DNA from: Listeria cossartiae subsp. cayugensis
GTDB lineage: Bacteria > Bacillota > Bacilli > Lactobacillales > Listeriaceae
Direction of reading: 5' to 3'
Assembly (NCBI RefSeq): GCF_014229095.1
Contig: NZ_JAARZC010000002.1
Coordinates: 124,001-188,000 of the forward strand
DNA length: 64,000 nucleotides
Shown one piece after another: positions 1 through 8,418 of the stretch (position 1 is the first letter of the stretch; each line of letters begins with the position of its first letter). The notes under the pieces are model-generated. The model did no database searches. It had not been told where the DNA came from and saw only the letters and a list, made by a program, of their open reading frames with translations. The position numbers were made by a program, and so were the translations under genes.

Positions 1-1
1 G

Positions 2-715
2 TCAATTGGTTTAGAAGTGCACTGGGTACTTGGTCAGGTGCTAAAAAAAGAGAAAGGACGCATTTGTCTTTCTGCGTTTCAACAAGCCTTTATTAAGTTT
101 GATTCTAAGTTGGGTTATCATTTTTGGCATTACTCGGCAGAAAGTGAGATTTGTACGCTGTATTATCATCTAACATTTGAGAAAGGAAATCGCTTTTTTG
201 CAAGTGAGATGCCTTTTTCGATGAAGGTACCATTTAAGGAATGGGAGCGGAAGATAGCACGAATTATAAGTCGACAAGCCTATGTTAAGCGGGATAGAGC
301 ATTAGAAAGACAAAAAATTTGTTTTTACTATGCTAAATTTAAAAAACATGGTCAATTTATGCAAAAGTTATATAATGCCGGATATTATTTACACTATTTA
401 CCGAAAGAAATCGGGGTGGATTTAGAAGAGCAATTTTTAGTTGTGACACCGGCTGTAGAATGGCAATTTGATTTATGGGAAAAGTTTTTTAAAGGATTAG
501 AGAAGGGAGATACTTTTAGTGAGCATTGTTTTTTAGAAAGTTTTCAATCAGTTGTAAACCCCATTCTAACGATTTGGCTATCGCCTAAAGAACATTGGAA
601 ATTAGGTAAAGCATATGTTTCTTACTTGATTAGTAAGGGAGTTCTATCGGCAATGCCAGAAAATCGATATCGCGTGCGGCGAATTATGACATTTGCTAAT
701 ACTCAAGTGGGGTAA
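2..715 (+). CDS. coiA: Competence protein CoiA-like, 3' part only (5' end outside window)
   Basis: The reading frame is open from the left edge to the TAA at 713-715, so only the C-terminal ~237 residues are visible. They resemble the C-terminal half of CoiA, a cytoplasmic protein of unclear biochemistry needed for natural transformation in Gram-positives: a lysine/aromatic-rich helical segment and a basic C-terminus. The GTG at 17 could be read as a start but lies inside the open frame and has no ribosome-binding site, so I treat the gene as truncated by the window. The pepF neighbour downstream supports the call, since coiA-pepF is a common Firmicutes pair. The nuclease-like N-terminal part of the family cannot be checked here. 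Confidence 0.7.
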   Translation, partial: SIGLEVHWVLGQVLKKEKGRICLSAFQQAFIKFDSKLGYHFWHYSAESEICTLYYHLTFEKGNRFFASEMPFSMKVPFKEWERKIARIISRQAYVKRDRALERQKICFYYAKFKKHGQFMQKLYNAGYYLHYLPKEIGVDLEEQFLVVTPAVEWQFDLWEKFFKGLEKGDTFSEHCFLESFQSVVNPILTIWLSPKEHWKLGKAYVSYLISKGVLSAMPENRYRVRRIMTFANTQVG

Positions 716-793
716 ATAGAATCATCTGTTTTGCTTTTTTAGTTATTTTGGCTCATAATAAAAACAAAATGATTATGGTTGGGGGTTTTAATA

Positions 794-2599
794 TTGAGTA
801 AAACAAATGCGTTACCTTTAAGAGGAGAAGTACCAGAAAATCTAACGTGGGATTTAACAACTATCTACCCGAATGATGAAGCTTGGGAACAGGCTTTTGT
901 AGATTTGCAAAAGATTACCGAAGAAAGCGAGCAATTTAAAGGCCGTTTAGCAGAAAGTAGCCAAACGCTTTTTGAAGCACTTCAATTTCGTGATAATGCA
1001 TATGATTTGATTAGTAATTTATACGTTTACGCTCATTTAAAAATGGACCAAGATACAGCTAATGCGAAATATCAAGGGCTATATAGCCGTGCGGGGAGTC
1101 TCGTTACTAAACTAATGTCTGCACTATCTTATTATGATCCTGAAATTTTAGCGATGGATGAGAATACCTTACAACAATTTTTAGATGAAGATAAAGATTT
1201 ACAATTATATGCTCATTTATTAGAAGAATTGAATTTAAGTCGACCTTATATTTTGAGTGAAAAAGAAGAGGCGTTACTTGCGAATGCGGGGGAAGTTCTT
1301 GGAAGTTCATCCAACACATTTAATACGTTAAATAATGCGGATATGAAGTTTCCGACGATTAAAGATGAGAATGGTGAGGAAATCGAAATTACGCATGGCC
1401 GTTTTGGCAAGTTATTAGAAAGTAATGATCCGCGTGTGCGTCGTGATGCGTTTCTTGGTGTATATTCTGTTTATGAGGGATTGAAAAACACGTTAGCATC
1501 TACTTTAAATGGTCAAGTGAAAAAATCTAATTTTTATGCTGCTACTCGTGGTTATACTTCGGCTCGTGAGGCTGCTCTTTCGGGGAACCATATTCCTGAA
1601 ACTGTGTATGATTCATTACTGAAATCGGTGAATACTAATGCTAGCTTGCTTCATCGTTATGTAAAACTACGTAAAGAATTGCTTGGCTTAGAAGAATTGC
1701 ATATGTATGATCTTTATACGCCACTTTCGGATGATGTTAATTTGGAATTCACGTATGAGGAAGCGAAAGAGCTTGTACTTGAAGCATTAAAACCACTTGG
1801 AGAAGAGTATCAGGCAATTTTGAAAGAAGCATTTGATGGTCGCTGGATTGATGTGATGGAAAATAAAGGAAAACGTAGTGGAGCATATTCTTCCGGCTCA
1901 TATAGTACGAATCCGTATATTTTACTGAACTGGCAAGATAATATTAATAATGTGTATACGCTGGCTCATGAACTTGGACATAGTGTGCATAGTTATTATA
2001 CTAGAAAAAATCAACCATTTGTTTATGGCGATTATTCGATTTTCTTGGCGGAAGTTGCTTCTACTACGAATGAGAATTTATTGACTGATTATCTGCTTAA
2101 AAAATATGATGATCCAAAAGTGCGCGCATATTTATTGAATCATTATTTAGATGGATTTAAAGGTACAGTATTCCGTCAAACACAATTTGCTGAATTTGAG
2201 CATGCGATTCATCAAGCAGATCAACAAGGTGTGGCTTTGACTGCTGATTATTTAACGGAAACGTATTTTGATATTAATAAGAAATATTACGGAGAAGCGA
2301 TGGTTTATGATGCTGAAATTGGCTATGAATGGTCTCGTATTCCGCATTTCTACATGAACTATTATGTGTTCCAATATGCGACTGGTTTTTCAGCGGCTTC
2401 TGCATTGAGTGCGAAAATTTTAACAGAAGGTCAAGCTGCTGTAACGGCTTATATTGACTTTTTGAAAGCTGGAAGTTCTGATTATCCGATTGATGTTTTG
2501 AAAAAAGCTGGCGTGGATATGGCGACACCTACTCCTGTGGATGATGCGTTAAAAGTATTCGAACAACGGTTAGATGAATTAGAAAAACTAGTTAAATAA
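794..2599 (+). CDS. pepF: Oligoendopeptidase F (M3 zinc metallopeptidase)
   Basis: Cytoplasmic zinc oligopeptidase of the M3/PepF family, 601 aa, the usual length. The zinc motif HELGH lies at residues 392-396 and the third ligand is probably the glutamate at about 420 in LAEVAST. The N-terminal helical lobe and the long helical C-terminus are typical. I chose TTG at 794 because GGGGG at 781-785 is 8 bases upstream; an in-frame TTG at 779 lacks a site. Family role: cleavage of short peptides for amino-acid recycling. It follows coiA by 78 bases and ends at a strong terminator, so it may be a single gene or the end of a coiA transcript. Confidence 0.93.
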   Translation: MSKTNALPLRGEVPENLTWDLTTIYPNDEAWEQAFVDLQKITEESEQFKGRLAESSQTLFEALQFRDNAYDLISNLYVYAHLKMDQDTANAKYQGLYSRAGSLVTKLMSALSYYDPEILAMDENTLQQFLDEDKDLQLYAHLLEELNLSRPYILSEKEEALLANAGEVLGSSSNTFNTLNNADMKFPTIKDENGEEIEITHGRFGKLLESNDPRVRRDAFLGVYSVYEGLKNTLASTLNGQVKKSNFYAATRGYTSAREAALSGNHIPETVYDSLLKSVNTNASLLHRYVKLRKELLGLEELHMYDLYTPLSDDVNLEFTYEEAKELVLEALKPLGEEYQAILKEAFDGRWIDVMENKGKRSGAYSSGSYSTNPYILLNWQDNINNVYTLAHELGHSVHSYYTRKNQPFVYGDYSIFLAEVASTTNENLLTDYLLKKYDDPKVRAYLLNHYLDGFKGTVFRQTQFAEFEHAIHQADQQGVALTADYLTETYFDINKKYYGEAMVYDAEIGYEWSRIPHFYMNYYVFQYATGFSAASALSAKILTEGQAAVTAYIDFLKAGSSDYPIDVLKKAGVDMATPTPVDDALKVFEQRLDELEKLVK

Positions 2600-2617
2600 T
2601 TGTTTGTGAAATTTGCT

Positions 2618-2659
2618 AAAAAAAGACACGTTAGAACTAAGGTCTACGTGTCTTTTTTT
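2618..2659 (+). terminator. Rho-independent terminator after pepF
   Basis: Arms 2618-2631 and 2646-2659 form a perfect stem whose outer part is an A-run/T-run, so it could act on both strands. Confidence 0.9.
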
Positions 2660-2720
2660 CTTGTGTTTAAGTGGTGCCAGTATTCACGAAATGTACAAAT
2701 AAAAATAGCTATGTGAACTA

Positions 2721-2749
2721 TTGAATTATAAGTGGTTATATGGTATATT
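2721..2749 (+). promoter_or_regulatory. Predicted sigma-A promoter, short transcript ahead of the 87-aa gene
   Basis: TTGAAT (2721-2726), 17-base spacer, TATATT (2744-2749). Transcription would begin near 2756 and meet a terminator at 2828-2855, about 140 bases before the next start codon. Confidence 0.6.
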
Positions 2750-2755
2750 ATAACC

Positions 2756-2855
2756 GTGAAATAAATCACAAACAAATACCCCCTTTATTTGATTGTGTGA
2801 ATTTCTCCTTTTGATTGCGCTGTAAGAAGCCGTGGCATTTAGCTACGGCTTTTTA
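2756..2855 (+). ncRNA. Candidate small RNA or attenuated 5' leader (~100 nt)
   Basis: A near-consensus promoter at 2721-2749 and an intrinsic terminator (arms 2828-2836 and 2842-2850, then T5) enclose about 100 bases without a convincing reading frame. The region has two pyrimidine tracts, a C5 run and a TCTCC tract, that look like anti-ribosome-binding-site seeds. It may be a free small RNA or a leader whose read-through feeds the gene at 2895. I cannot assign it to a known family. Adjacent to the haem locus, whose mRNAs are known in Listeria to be targets of C-rich LhrC-type small RNAs, but I do not claim it is one. Confidence 0.45.
2828..2855 (+). terminator. Terminator of the short leader/small RNA
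   Basis: Nine-pair stem with one G-U, five-base loop and T5, lying 40 bases before the start of the 87-aa gene. Confidence 0.75.
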
Positions 2856-2894
2856 CGTTATTTATGTTACTAACTCAGAATTAAAGGATGATAA

Positions 2895-3158
2895 ATGATG
2901 GAATTTAAAGATGAAAACTTATTACGAGAAGTACTTCTTTTTGCGGGAAGTGTGGATACGAAGATTAACGATATGTCGCTCGAGGTGATTGATTTTGGGA
3001 ATCTGCGGAACTACACGAAAAATGAAGTGCTGTTAACACTTTATTGGTTGGAAGAAAATGGCTTTTTAACTAGAAATAATAATATTGCGGAAAAACGCTA
3101 TACGTTAACTTTAAAAGGGGAGCTATTATATGATCGCTATTCTCAAATAGATGAATAG
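2895..3158 (+). CDS. Small cytoplasmic protein, winged-helix-like, unknown function
   Basis: 87 aa, no signal or membrane segment. The pattern of a helix, a polar turn, the helix NEVLLTLYWLEENGFLT and then a two-strand wing-like tail (KRYTLTLKGELLYDR) resembles a winged-helix DNA-binding fold, but I do not recognise a named family. AAAGG at 2884-2888 serves ATG 2895 or the adjacent ATG 2898. It stands alone between two terminators, directly upstream of the Fur-controlled haem locus, so a regulatory link to that locus is possible but unproven. No other evidence of function is visible. Confidence 0.75.
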   Translation: MMEFKDENLLREVLLFAGSVDTKINDMSLEVIDFGNLRNYTKNEVLLTLYWLEENGFLTRNNNIAEKRYTLTLKGELLYDRYSQIDE

Positions 3159-3182
3159 TCATTAGAAAAGTAAATAATTATT

Positions 3183-3217
3183 AACCATGGATAGGTGTTG
3201 CTATTCATGGTTTTTTT
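3183..3217 (+). terminator. Terminator after the 87-aa gene
   Basis: Arms 3183-3194 and 3201-3212 with one mismatch, followed by T7. Confidence 0.8.
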
Positions 3218-3250
3218 GATTGTGAAAAAAGTTTTAAAATCATAATGTTG

Positions 3251-3280
3251 TTGACAATGATAATCATTATCAATTAAAAT
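3251..3280 (+). promoter_or_regulatory. Fur-box promoter of the hbp1-hbp2-srtB locus
   Basis: TTGACA at 3251-3256 and TAAAAT at 3275-3280 are 18 bases apart. Lying in the spacer is a perfect 7-1-7 Fur box, TGATAAT-C-ATTATCA, at 3258-3272, with further Fur-like hexamers to 3287. Iron-loaded Fur bound here would block polymerase directly, so the locus should be induced by iron limitation. Confidence 0.92.
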
Positions 3281-3315
3281 GATAATTAACGTATCCTTTT
3301 ACATAAACTTTTACT

Positions 3316-3340
3316 CCGCAAGTGTTTGTGGGGGTTTTTT
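3316..3340 (+). terminator. Terminator-like hairpin in the hbp1 leader
   Basis: CCGCAA (3316-3321) pairs with TTGTGG (3326-3331, one G-U), followed by G4 and T6. It sits between the Fur promoter and the hbp1 ribosome-binding site, so it could attenuate or insulate the locus. Confidence 0.55.
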
Positions 3341-3378
3341 ATAAATAGTAGTTTTTATTAAAGAAGGGAGATTGAAGG

Positions 3379-3996
3379 ATGAAGAAATTTTTAGTTTTGG
3401 CTGCTTTTGTTGCGGTATTTAGTTTTTCGTTTCTTTCAAGTGGATTAACGGCACAAGCTGCACTTAAAGATGGAACCTATTCGGTTGATTATACGGTATT
3501 ACAAGGAGATAGTGATTCTGTATCTATGGCGAATGACTATTTTGATAAGCCTGCAACAGTAACAGTAAATGGAGGGAAATCTACGGTTAGTTTGCAAGTG
3601 AACCATAGTAAATGGATTACTGGCCTATGGGTGGAAGGTAGTGCGGTCAGTGTGACTTCGAAAAACACTTCCAATGATACTCGAAAAGTGTCTTTCCCAG
3701 TGTCGACTTTAAGTAGCCCAGTGAGTGCAAAAATTAAAGTAGATATTGATGACGACAGCTTAAATTATCATCATCAATATCAAATCAAGTTACGTTTTGA
3801 CGAAGGGTCTGCTAAATCTTTAGCTGGGGCTGTGAAATCTTCTGATAATAGTAATACAACAACGACAAACGACTCAAATAATCAAGTAGCAAATCCAAAG
3901 TCTAGTGATTCTAGCCAAATGTTTTTATACATCATTATTTTTGTTGCTGCGGGAACTGGGTTAGTTTTACTTAAAAGACGGGCGATTTTTAAATAA
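3379..3996 (+). CDS. hbp1: Haemin-binding NEAT protein, sortase B substrate (Hbp1)
   Basis: 205 aa surface protein. Signal peptide about 1-27 (cleavage after TAQA), a single NEAT domain about 28-145, a Ser/Thr/Asn-rich linker, then NPKSS at 172-176, a membrane span and the basic tail LKRR. NPKSS is a sortase B rather than LPXTG signal. The NEAT haem-pocket motif YHHQY (Tyr130, Tyr134) matches the YxxxY pattern. RBS AAGAAGGGAG lies 7 bases before ATG. First gene of the Fur-controlled locus and 12 bases from hbp2. Corresponds to Lmo2186 (also called SvpB-like/Hbp1): haem capture in the wall near the membrane. Confidence 0.93.
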   Translation: MKKFLVLAAFVAVFSFSFLSSGLTAQAALKDGTYSVDYTVLQGDSDSVSMANDYFDKPATVTVNGGKSTVSLQVNHSKWITGLWVEGSAVSVTSKNTSNDTRKVSFPVSTLSSPVSAKIKVDIDDDSLNYHHQYQIKLRFDEGSAKSLAGAVKSSDNSNTTTTNDSNNQVANPKSSDSSQMFLYIIIFVAAGTGLVLLKRRAIFK

Positions 3997-4008
3997 AGGG
4001 GGATTATA

Positions 4009-5718
4009 ATGAAGAAATTATGGAAAAAAGGTTTAGTCGCTTTTTTAGCTTTGACACTTATTTTTCAATTGATACCAGGGTTTGCGAATGCGGCTGATTC
4101 TCGTCTAAAAGATGGCGGAGAATATCAGGTTCAAGTGAATTTTTATAAAGATAATACTGGGAAAACTACGAAAGAATCCTCAGAAGCAGATAAATATATT
4201 GACCATACAGCAACAATTAAAGTGGAAAATGGTCAACCTTACATGTACTTAACGATTACAAATAGCAGCTGGTGGCAAACAATGGCAGTTTCAAAAGATG
4301 GAACTCGCCCTGAAAAGCCAGCACAAGCGGAAGTTTACCAAGCTGGTTATCAAGATGTGCAAACTGTTAGCACGGATGCAGCGAAAGATACGCGTGTAGA
4401 GAAATTCAAGCTTAGTTCTTTAGATGATGTTATTTTTTCTTATATGCATATTAAAGTAGATGCGATTAGTTATGATCACTGGTATCAAGTTGATTTGACG
4501 ATTGATCCAAGTACTTTTAAAGTGATTTCAGAGCCAGCAGTTACGACGCCAGTAACGCTTTCTGATGGGATTTATACGATTCCGTTTGTAGCGAAAAAGG
4601 CTAATGATGATAGTAATTCAAGTATGCAAAATTACTTTAACAATCCTGCGTGGTTGAAAGTGAAAAATGGCAAGAAAATGGTTGCGATGACCGTTAATGA
4701 TAATAAAACTGTAACGGCTTTAAAAACGACTCTAGCTGGAGCTTTGCAAGATGTGAAAGTTGTTTCAGAAGATAAAGATGCTAATACACGGATTGTAGAA
4801 TTTGAAGTGGAAGACTTAAATCAACCACTTGCGGCTCACGTTAATTATGAAGCACCATTTAATGGTTCGGTTTATAAAGGGCAAGCGGACTTCCGTTATG
4901 TGTTTGATACAACGAAAGCAGTTGTGGCAAGTTCATATCCGGGTAGCGATGAAACGCCTCCTGTAGTGGATCCGGGCGAAACAAATCCACCTGTAACAAA
5001 ACCAGATCCAGGTACAACGAATCCACCTGTGACAACACCGCCTACAACACCAAATAAACCGGTAGTAGTTGATCCTAAAAATCTATTAAATAATCATACG
5101 TACTCGATTGATTTTGATGTATTTAAAGATGGAACAACAGAAACTTCGATGATGGAAAGCTATGTAATGAAACCGGCTTTGATTAAAGTAGAAAATAACC
5201 AACCGTATGTTTATTTAACATTAACAAACAGTAGTTGGATTAAAACGTTCCAATATAAACAAAATGGTGTTTGGAAAGATATGGAAGTGGTTTCTGGTGA
5301 TATCAATAAAAATACGCGAACAGTGAAATATCCTGTGAAAGATGGTACGGCTAATACGGATGTGAAAACGCACGTATTAATTGAAGATATGCCAGGATTC
5401 GCTTACGATCATGAATATACTGTTCAAGTAAAACTGAATGCAGCAACAATTAAAGATATTACGGGGAAAGATGTAACGTTAAAAGAGCCTGTCAAAAATG
5501 ATCTTTTAGGTACAGGTAATGTAGCGAATAATAATAATGCTGGACCAAAATTAGCAAAACCAGATTTTGATGATACAAATTCTGTTCAAAAAACAGCGAA
5601 TAAAGCAGAGAAAAATGCAAAAACAAATGATTCCTCGAGTATGGCTTGGTACGTGACATTATTTGGGGCTTCCTTCCTTTATTTAGCTTTTCGATTAAAA
5701 CGTAAAAGATTGAGTTAA
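4009..5718 (+). CDS. hbp2: Haemin/haemoglobin-binding protein with three NEAT domains (Hbp2/SvpA)
   Basis: 569 aa, sortase B-anchored and partly released haem scavenger. Signal peptide 1-28, NEAT1 about 33-170, NEAT2 about 184-302, a Pro/Thr-rich linker (315-352), NEAT3 about 358-482, then the sorting motif NAKTN at 536-540, membrane span and basic tail. NEAT2 has Tyr280 and Tyr289, the residues reported to contact haem in this protein; NEAT1 and NEAT3 carry YDHWY and YDHEY. GGGGG RBS before ATG. It would extract haem from haemoglobin and pass it to Hbp1 and the ABC importer. Matches SvpA/Lmo2185. Confidence 0.94.
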   Translation: MKKLWKKGLVAFLALTLIFQLIPGFANAADSRLKDGGEYQVQVNFYKDNTGKTTKESSEADKYIDHTATIKVENGQPYMYLTITNSSWWQTMAVSKDGTRPEKPAQAEVYQAGYQDVQTVSTDAAKDTRVEKFKLSSLDDVIFSYMHIKVDAISYDHWYQVDLTIDPSTFKVISEPAVTTPVTLSDGIYTIPFVAKKANDDSNSSMQNYFNNPAWLKVKNGKKMVAMTVNDNKTVTALKTTLAGALQDVKVVSEDKDANTRIVEFEVEDLNQPLAAHVNYEAPFNGSVYKGQADFRYVFDTTKAVVASSYPGSDETPPVVDPGETNPPVTKPDPGTTNPPVTTPPTTPNKPVVVDPKNLLNNHTYSIDFDVFKDGTTETSMMESYVMKPALIKVENNQPYVYLTLTNSSWIKTFQYKQNGVWKDMEVVSGDINKNTRTVKYPVKDGTANTDVKTHVLIEDMPGFAYDHEYTVQVKLNAATIKDITGKDVTLKEPVKNDLLGTGNVANNNNAGPKLAKPDFDDTNSVQKTANKAEKNAKTNDSSSMAWYVTLFGASFLYLAFRLKRKRLS

Positions 5719-5723
5719 TAAAA

Positions 5724-5783
5724 CGGTAAAAGCGAGTTAGGTTGGGGGATTCCTTTGCTTAACTCGCTTTACCGATTTTATTT
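5724..5783 (+). terminator. Intra-locus terminator after hbp2
   Basis: Long stem from 5724-5739 and 5759-5774, then a T-rich tract. It would make the NEAT mRNA more abundant than the downstream ABC/srtB message. Confidence 0.75.
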
Positions 5784-5803
5784 TACAAATGGGGGAATTG
5801 GTG

Positions 5804-6676
5804 ATGAGGAAAATAGCTGCCATAATTTTGGTATTATTACTTTTTTTAGTTGGTTGCGGGAATGAACAGGCGGAGGAGAAGACCGAGCAAACATCGGAGA
5901 AGGAGCCTAAGATTGTGGCGACAACGGTAGCGATTACTGAAATTATGGATAAACTCGATTTGCCGCTAGTTGGTATTCCGACTAGTTCTAAAAAACTTCC
6001 GGAACGATATGCGGATGTGAAGGAAACTGGGTCGCCTATGGGGCCTGATTTGGAAATTATTCGGATGTTAAAGCCAGACATGGTCCTTTCGACAAAAACG
6101 CTAGAAGCGGACTTGAAGGCTGGTTTTGAGGGAGCTAGTTTGAAAGCAGACTTTTTAGATTTTACGAGTATTGCATCGATGCAAGGTGAAATTACAAAAC
6201 TTGGTGCAGAATTTGACCGTAAAGCTGAAGCAACTAAATTGAATGCTAGTTTAACGAGTGAGATAGATAAGGTGAAATCGAATGTCGCTAAAAAGAAAAA
6301 GCCGACTGTTTTAATATTGATGGGTGTTCCCGGAAGCTATCTGGTTGTAACGGAGCATGCTTACATCGGTGATTTAGTAAAACTTGCTGGCGGGGAAAAT
6401 GTGATTACGAATCAAAAAGTGGAATATTTGGCTTCTAACACAGAATACTTACAAAATGCGAATCCAGATATTATTTTGCGAGCAGCACATGGGATGCCTG
6501 CCGAAGTAGTTAAAATGTTCGATGAGGAGTTTAAAACAAACGATATCTGGAAGCATTTTGATGCGGTGAAAAATAACCGGGTGTATGACTTGGATGAGAA
6601 TTTATTTGGTATGACAGCTAGCTTGAATGCGCCAGATGCATTACGCGAAATGGAAAAGATGCTTTATGACAATTAA
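5804..6676 (+). CDS. Iron-complex (haem/siderophore) ABC transporter, binding lipoprotein
   Basis: 290 aa, FhuD/BtuF-type (class III) substrate-binding protein. Lipobox LVGC with Cys18, then a charged linker and the two-lobe fold; the motifs AITEIMDKLDLPLVGIPTS and the LDENLFGMTASLNAP tail are typical of the family. ATG 5804 was preferred over ATG 5789 because GGGGG at 5791-5795 is spaced 8 from it, and it gives a clean lipoprotein signal. The substrate is not decided by sequence; position beside NEAT genes suggests haem. It overlaps the permease gene by 11 bases. Confidence 0.88.
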   Translation: MRKIAAIILVLLLFLVGCGNEQAEEKTEQTSEKEPKIVATTVAITEIMDKLDLPLVGIPTSSKKLPERYADVKETGSPMGPDLEIIRMLKPDMVLSTKTLEADLKAGFEGASLKADFLDFTSIASMQGEITKLGAEFDRKAEATKLNASLTSEIDKVKSNVAKKKKPTVLILMGVPGSYLVVTEHAYIGDLVKLAGGENVITNQKVEYLASNTEYLQNANPDIILRAAHGMPAEVVKMFDEEFKTNDIWKHFDAVKNNRVYDLDENLFGMTASLNAPDALREMEKMLYDN

Positions 6677-7655
6677 GCAAAAAAGTTCGTTTGGTGCAGT
6701 CGTTGTTTTGTTAATTGGGACGATTTTGTGGGCAGTTCAGGCGGGGAGTTTGGCGATGTCGATTCCAGCTTTTTTAAAGGGTGTTTTTAGTGGTGGAAAT
6801 GAAATGGTTGATGTCGTGATTGATTTACGCTTTCCACGGATTATTATTGCTTTGCTGGCTGGTGCGGCGCTCTCGGTGTCTGGTTTGTTGTTGCAAGCTG
6901 TGATGCGGAATCCGCTTGCTGATGCTGGGGTGATTGGGATTTCAGCGGGAGCAAAGTTTTTTAGTTTTGTAATCATTTTATTTTTGCCGGAATTGTATTT
7001 TTGGTTGCCGCTTTTTTCTTTTATTGGTGGAGCGCTTGCGTGTTTTCTAGTCTTTTTGTTTAGCTATCGTTCGGACTTTAATCCGCTTCGTTTTATTATT
7101 ATTGGGATTGCGATTAATGCGGTTTTTACAGGGCTGAGTGATGCGTTATCTTCGCAAGTAGCGCTTGTTTCTAGTCAATCTGCGAGTAGTGCGGCGAGCC
7201 TGGCGATGAAAAAATGGTCCGATGTGGAAACGTTGTTAATCTATGTGACGATTGGTCTGATTTGCGCGCTATTACTTGCTAAATGGTGCAATGTGCTAGG
7301 GCTTGAAAATAAAATGGCTAGAGGTTTTGGTGTGCCGGTTAATAAAACGCGAATTTGGTTGGCGTTAATTGCGGTTCTGCTTGCGTCGATTACTACGGCG
7401 GTTGTTGGGGTTATTGCCTTTGTTGGTTTACTTGTGCCACATATTGCGAGAAAACTAGTTGGCGGGAATTATCAAATACTTGTGCCGTTCTCAATTTTAT
7501 TTGGTGCCCTGTTACTACTTTTTGCGGATACGCTAGGCAGAACTTTATTTCAACAAATGGAGATTCCGGCCTCGGTGATTATGCTTATTATCGGTGGTCC
7601 ATTCTTAATCTTTTTAATGCGAAAGGGTGATTTTTATGGAAGTAAGGGACGTTAA
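6666..7655 (+). CDS. Iron-complex ABC transporter permease (FecCD family)
   Basis: 329 aa integral membrane protein with about nine to ten hydrophobic spans and the FecCD signatures RFPRIIIALLAGAALSVSG, ADAGVIGISAGA and the coupling region FVGLLVPHIARKLVG. It would form the channel for the haem or siderophore complex. Start ATG 6666 lies inside the end of the lipoprotein gene, behind GGAAAAG; the open frame upstream runs through that gene and is not believable as coding. Overlaps the ATPase gene by 20 bases, indicating translational coupling. Only one permease gene is present, so a homodimer is expected. Confidence 0.88.
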   Translation: MTIKQKSSFGAVVVLLIGTILWAVQAGSLAMSIPAFLKGVFSGGNEMVDVVIDLRFPRIIIALLAGAALSVSGLLLQAVMRNPLADAGVIGISAGAKFFSFVIILFLPELYFWLPLFSFIGGALACFLVFLFSYRSDFNPLRFIIIGIAINAVFTGLSDALSSQVALVSSQSASSAASLAMKKWSDVETLLIYVTIGLICALLLAKWCNVLGLENKMARGFGVPVNKTRIWLALIAVLLASITTAVVGVIAFVGLLVPHIARKLVGGNYQILVPFSILFGALLLLFADTLGRTLFQQMEIPASVIMLIIGGPFLIFLMRKGDFYGSKGR

Positions 7656-8415
7656 TTTTAGTTATAATGGAACCGATGCAATTTTGAAAAATGTCTCATT
7701 TACTATCCAGAAAAATAAAATCAATACGATTGTTGGGCCGAATGGTAGTGGGAAATCTACTTTATTAGAAATTTTGGCTAGACTTCTTTCGCCTAGTTCT
7801 GGGGATGTTTTGCTAGAAGGAAAATCGATTTTTGAATGGAAAGCAAAAGAATTTGCGCAAAATGTGGCGATTGTTCATCAAAATAATCTACTTCCGAGTG
7901 AACTAACGGTGAAGGAATTGCTGTACTTTGGTCGTCTTCCTTATAAAAATTGGCGAATGACGCGGACGAAAGCGGATGATTTTGCGGTTGAGCGGGCTTT
8001 GGAACAAACGGAGCTAACTGAAAAAGCAGAGCAGTTTGTTGATAGTCTTTCTGGTGGAGAACGACAACGAGTATTTATTGCGACAGCTTTAGTTCAAGAT
8101 ACGCCGAGTTTGCTTTTAGATGAGCCGACAACGTTTCTCGATATGTATTTTCAATTGGAAATTTTAGAGTTGGTAAAACGCTTGAATCGAGAAGAAAATT
8201 TGACGATTGTGATGATTTTGCATGATTTAAACCAGGCGCTAACTTATAGTGATCAATTGATTGTGATGAAAAACGGGGGAGTTGTGGCAAAAGGAGAACC
8301 GGGGAAATTGTTAACAACGGAGCTGATTGCAGAAACTTACGGCGTGGTTGCGGAAGTTTTAAATGATTCGAAAACTGGGAAATACATTGTTCCTCAAAGA
8401 CGAAAGGAGTTTTAG
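7636..8415 (+). CDS. Iron-complex ABC transporter ATPase (FepC/FhuC type)
   Basis: 259 aa cytoplasmic ATPase. Walker A GPNGSGKST, Q-loop in IVHQNN, signature LSGGERQR, Walker B LLLDEPT followed by the D-loop, and the H-loop histidine in ILHDLNQ. ATG 7636 has AAAGGGTG 7 bases upstream; the GTG at 7627 is too close to that site. It powers import with the preceding permease and lipoprotein. The gap to srtB is only three bases, so sortase B is produced from the same message. Confidence 0.9.
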   Translation: MEVRDVNFSYNGTDAILKNVSFTIQKNKINTIVGPNGSGKSTLLEILARLLSPSSGDVLLEGKSIFEWKAKEFAQNVAIVHQNNLLPSELTVKELLYFGRLPYKNWRMTRTKADDFAVERALEQTELTEKAEQFVDSLSGGERQRVFIATALVQDTPSLLLDEPTTFLDMYFQLEILELVKRLNREENLTIVMILHDLNQALTYSDQLIVMKNGGVVAKGEPGKLLTTELIAETYGVVAEVLNDSKTGKYIVPQRRKEF

Positions 8416-8418
8416 AAC

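Noticed and set aside
7355-7630. 91-codon frame inside the iron permease gene
   Set aside because: Shadow frame of a gene with clear FecCD motifs.
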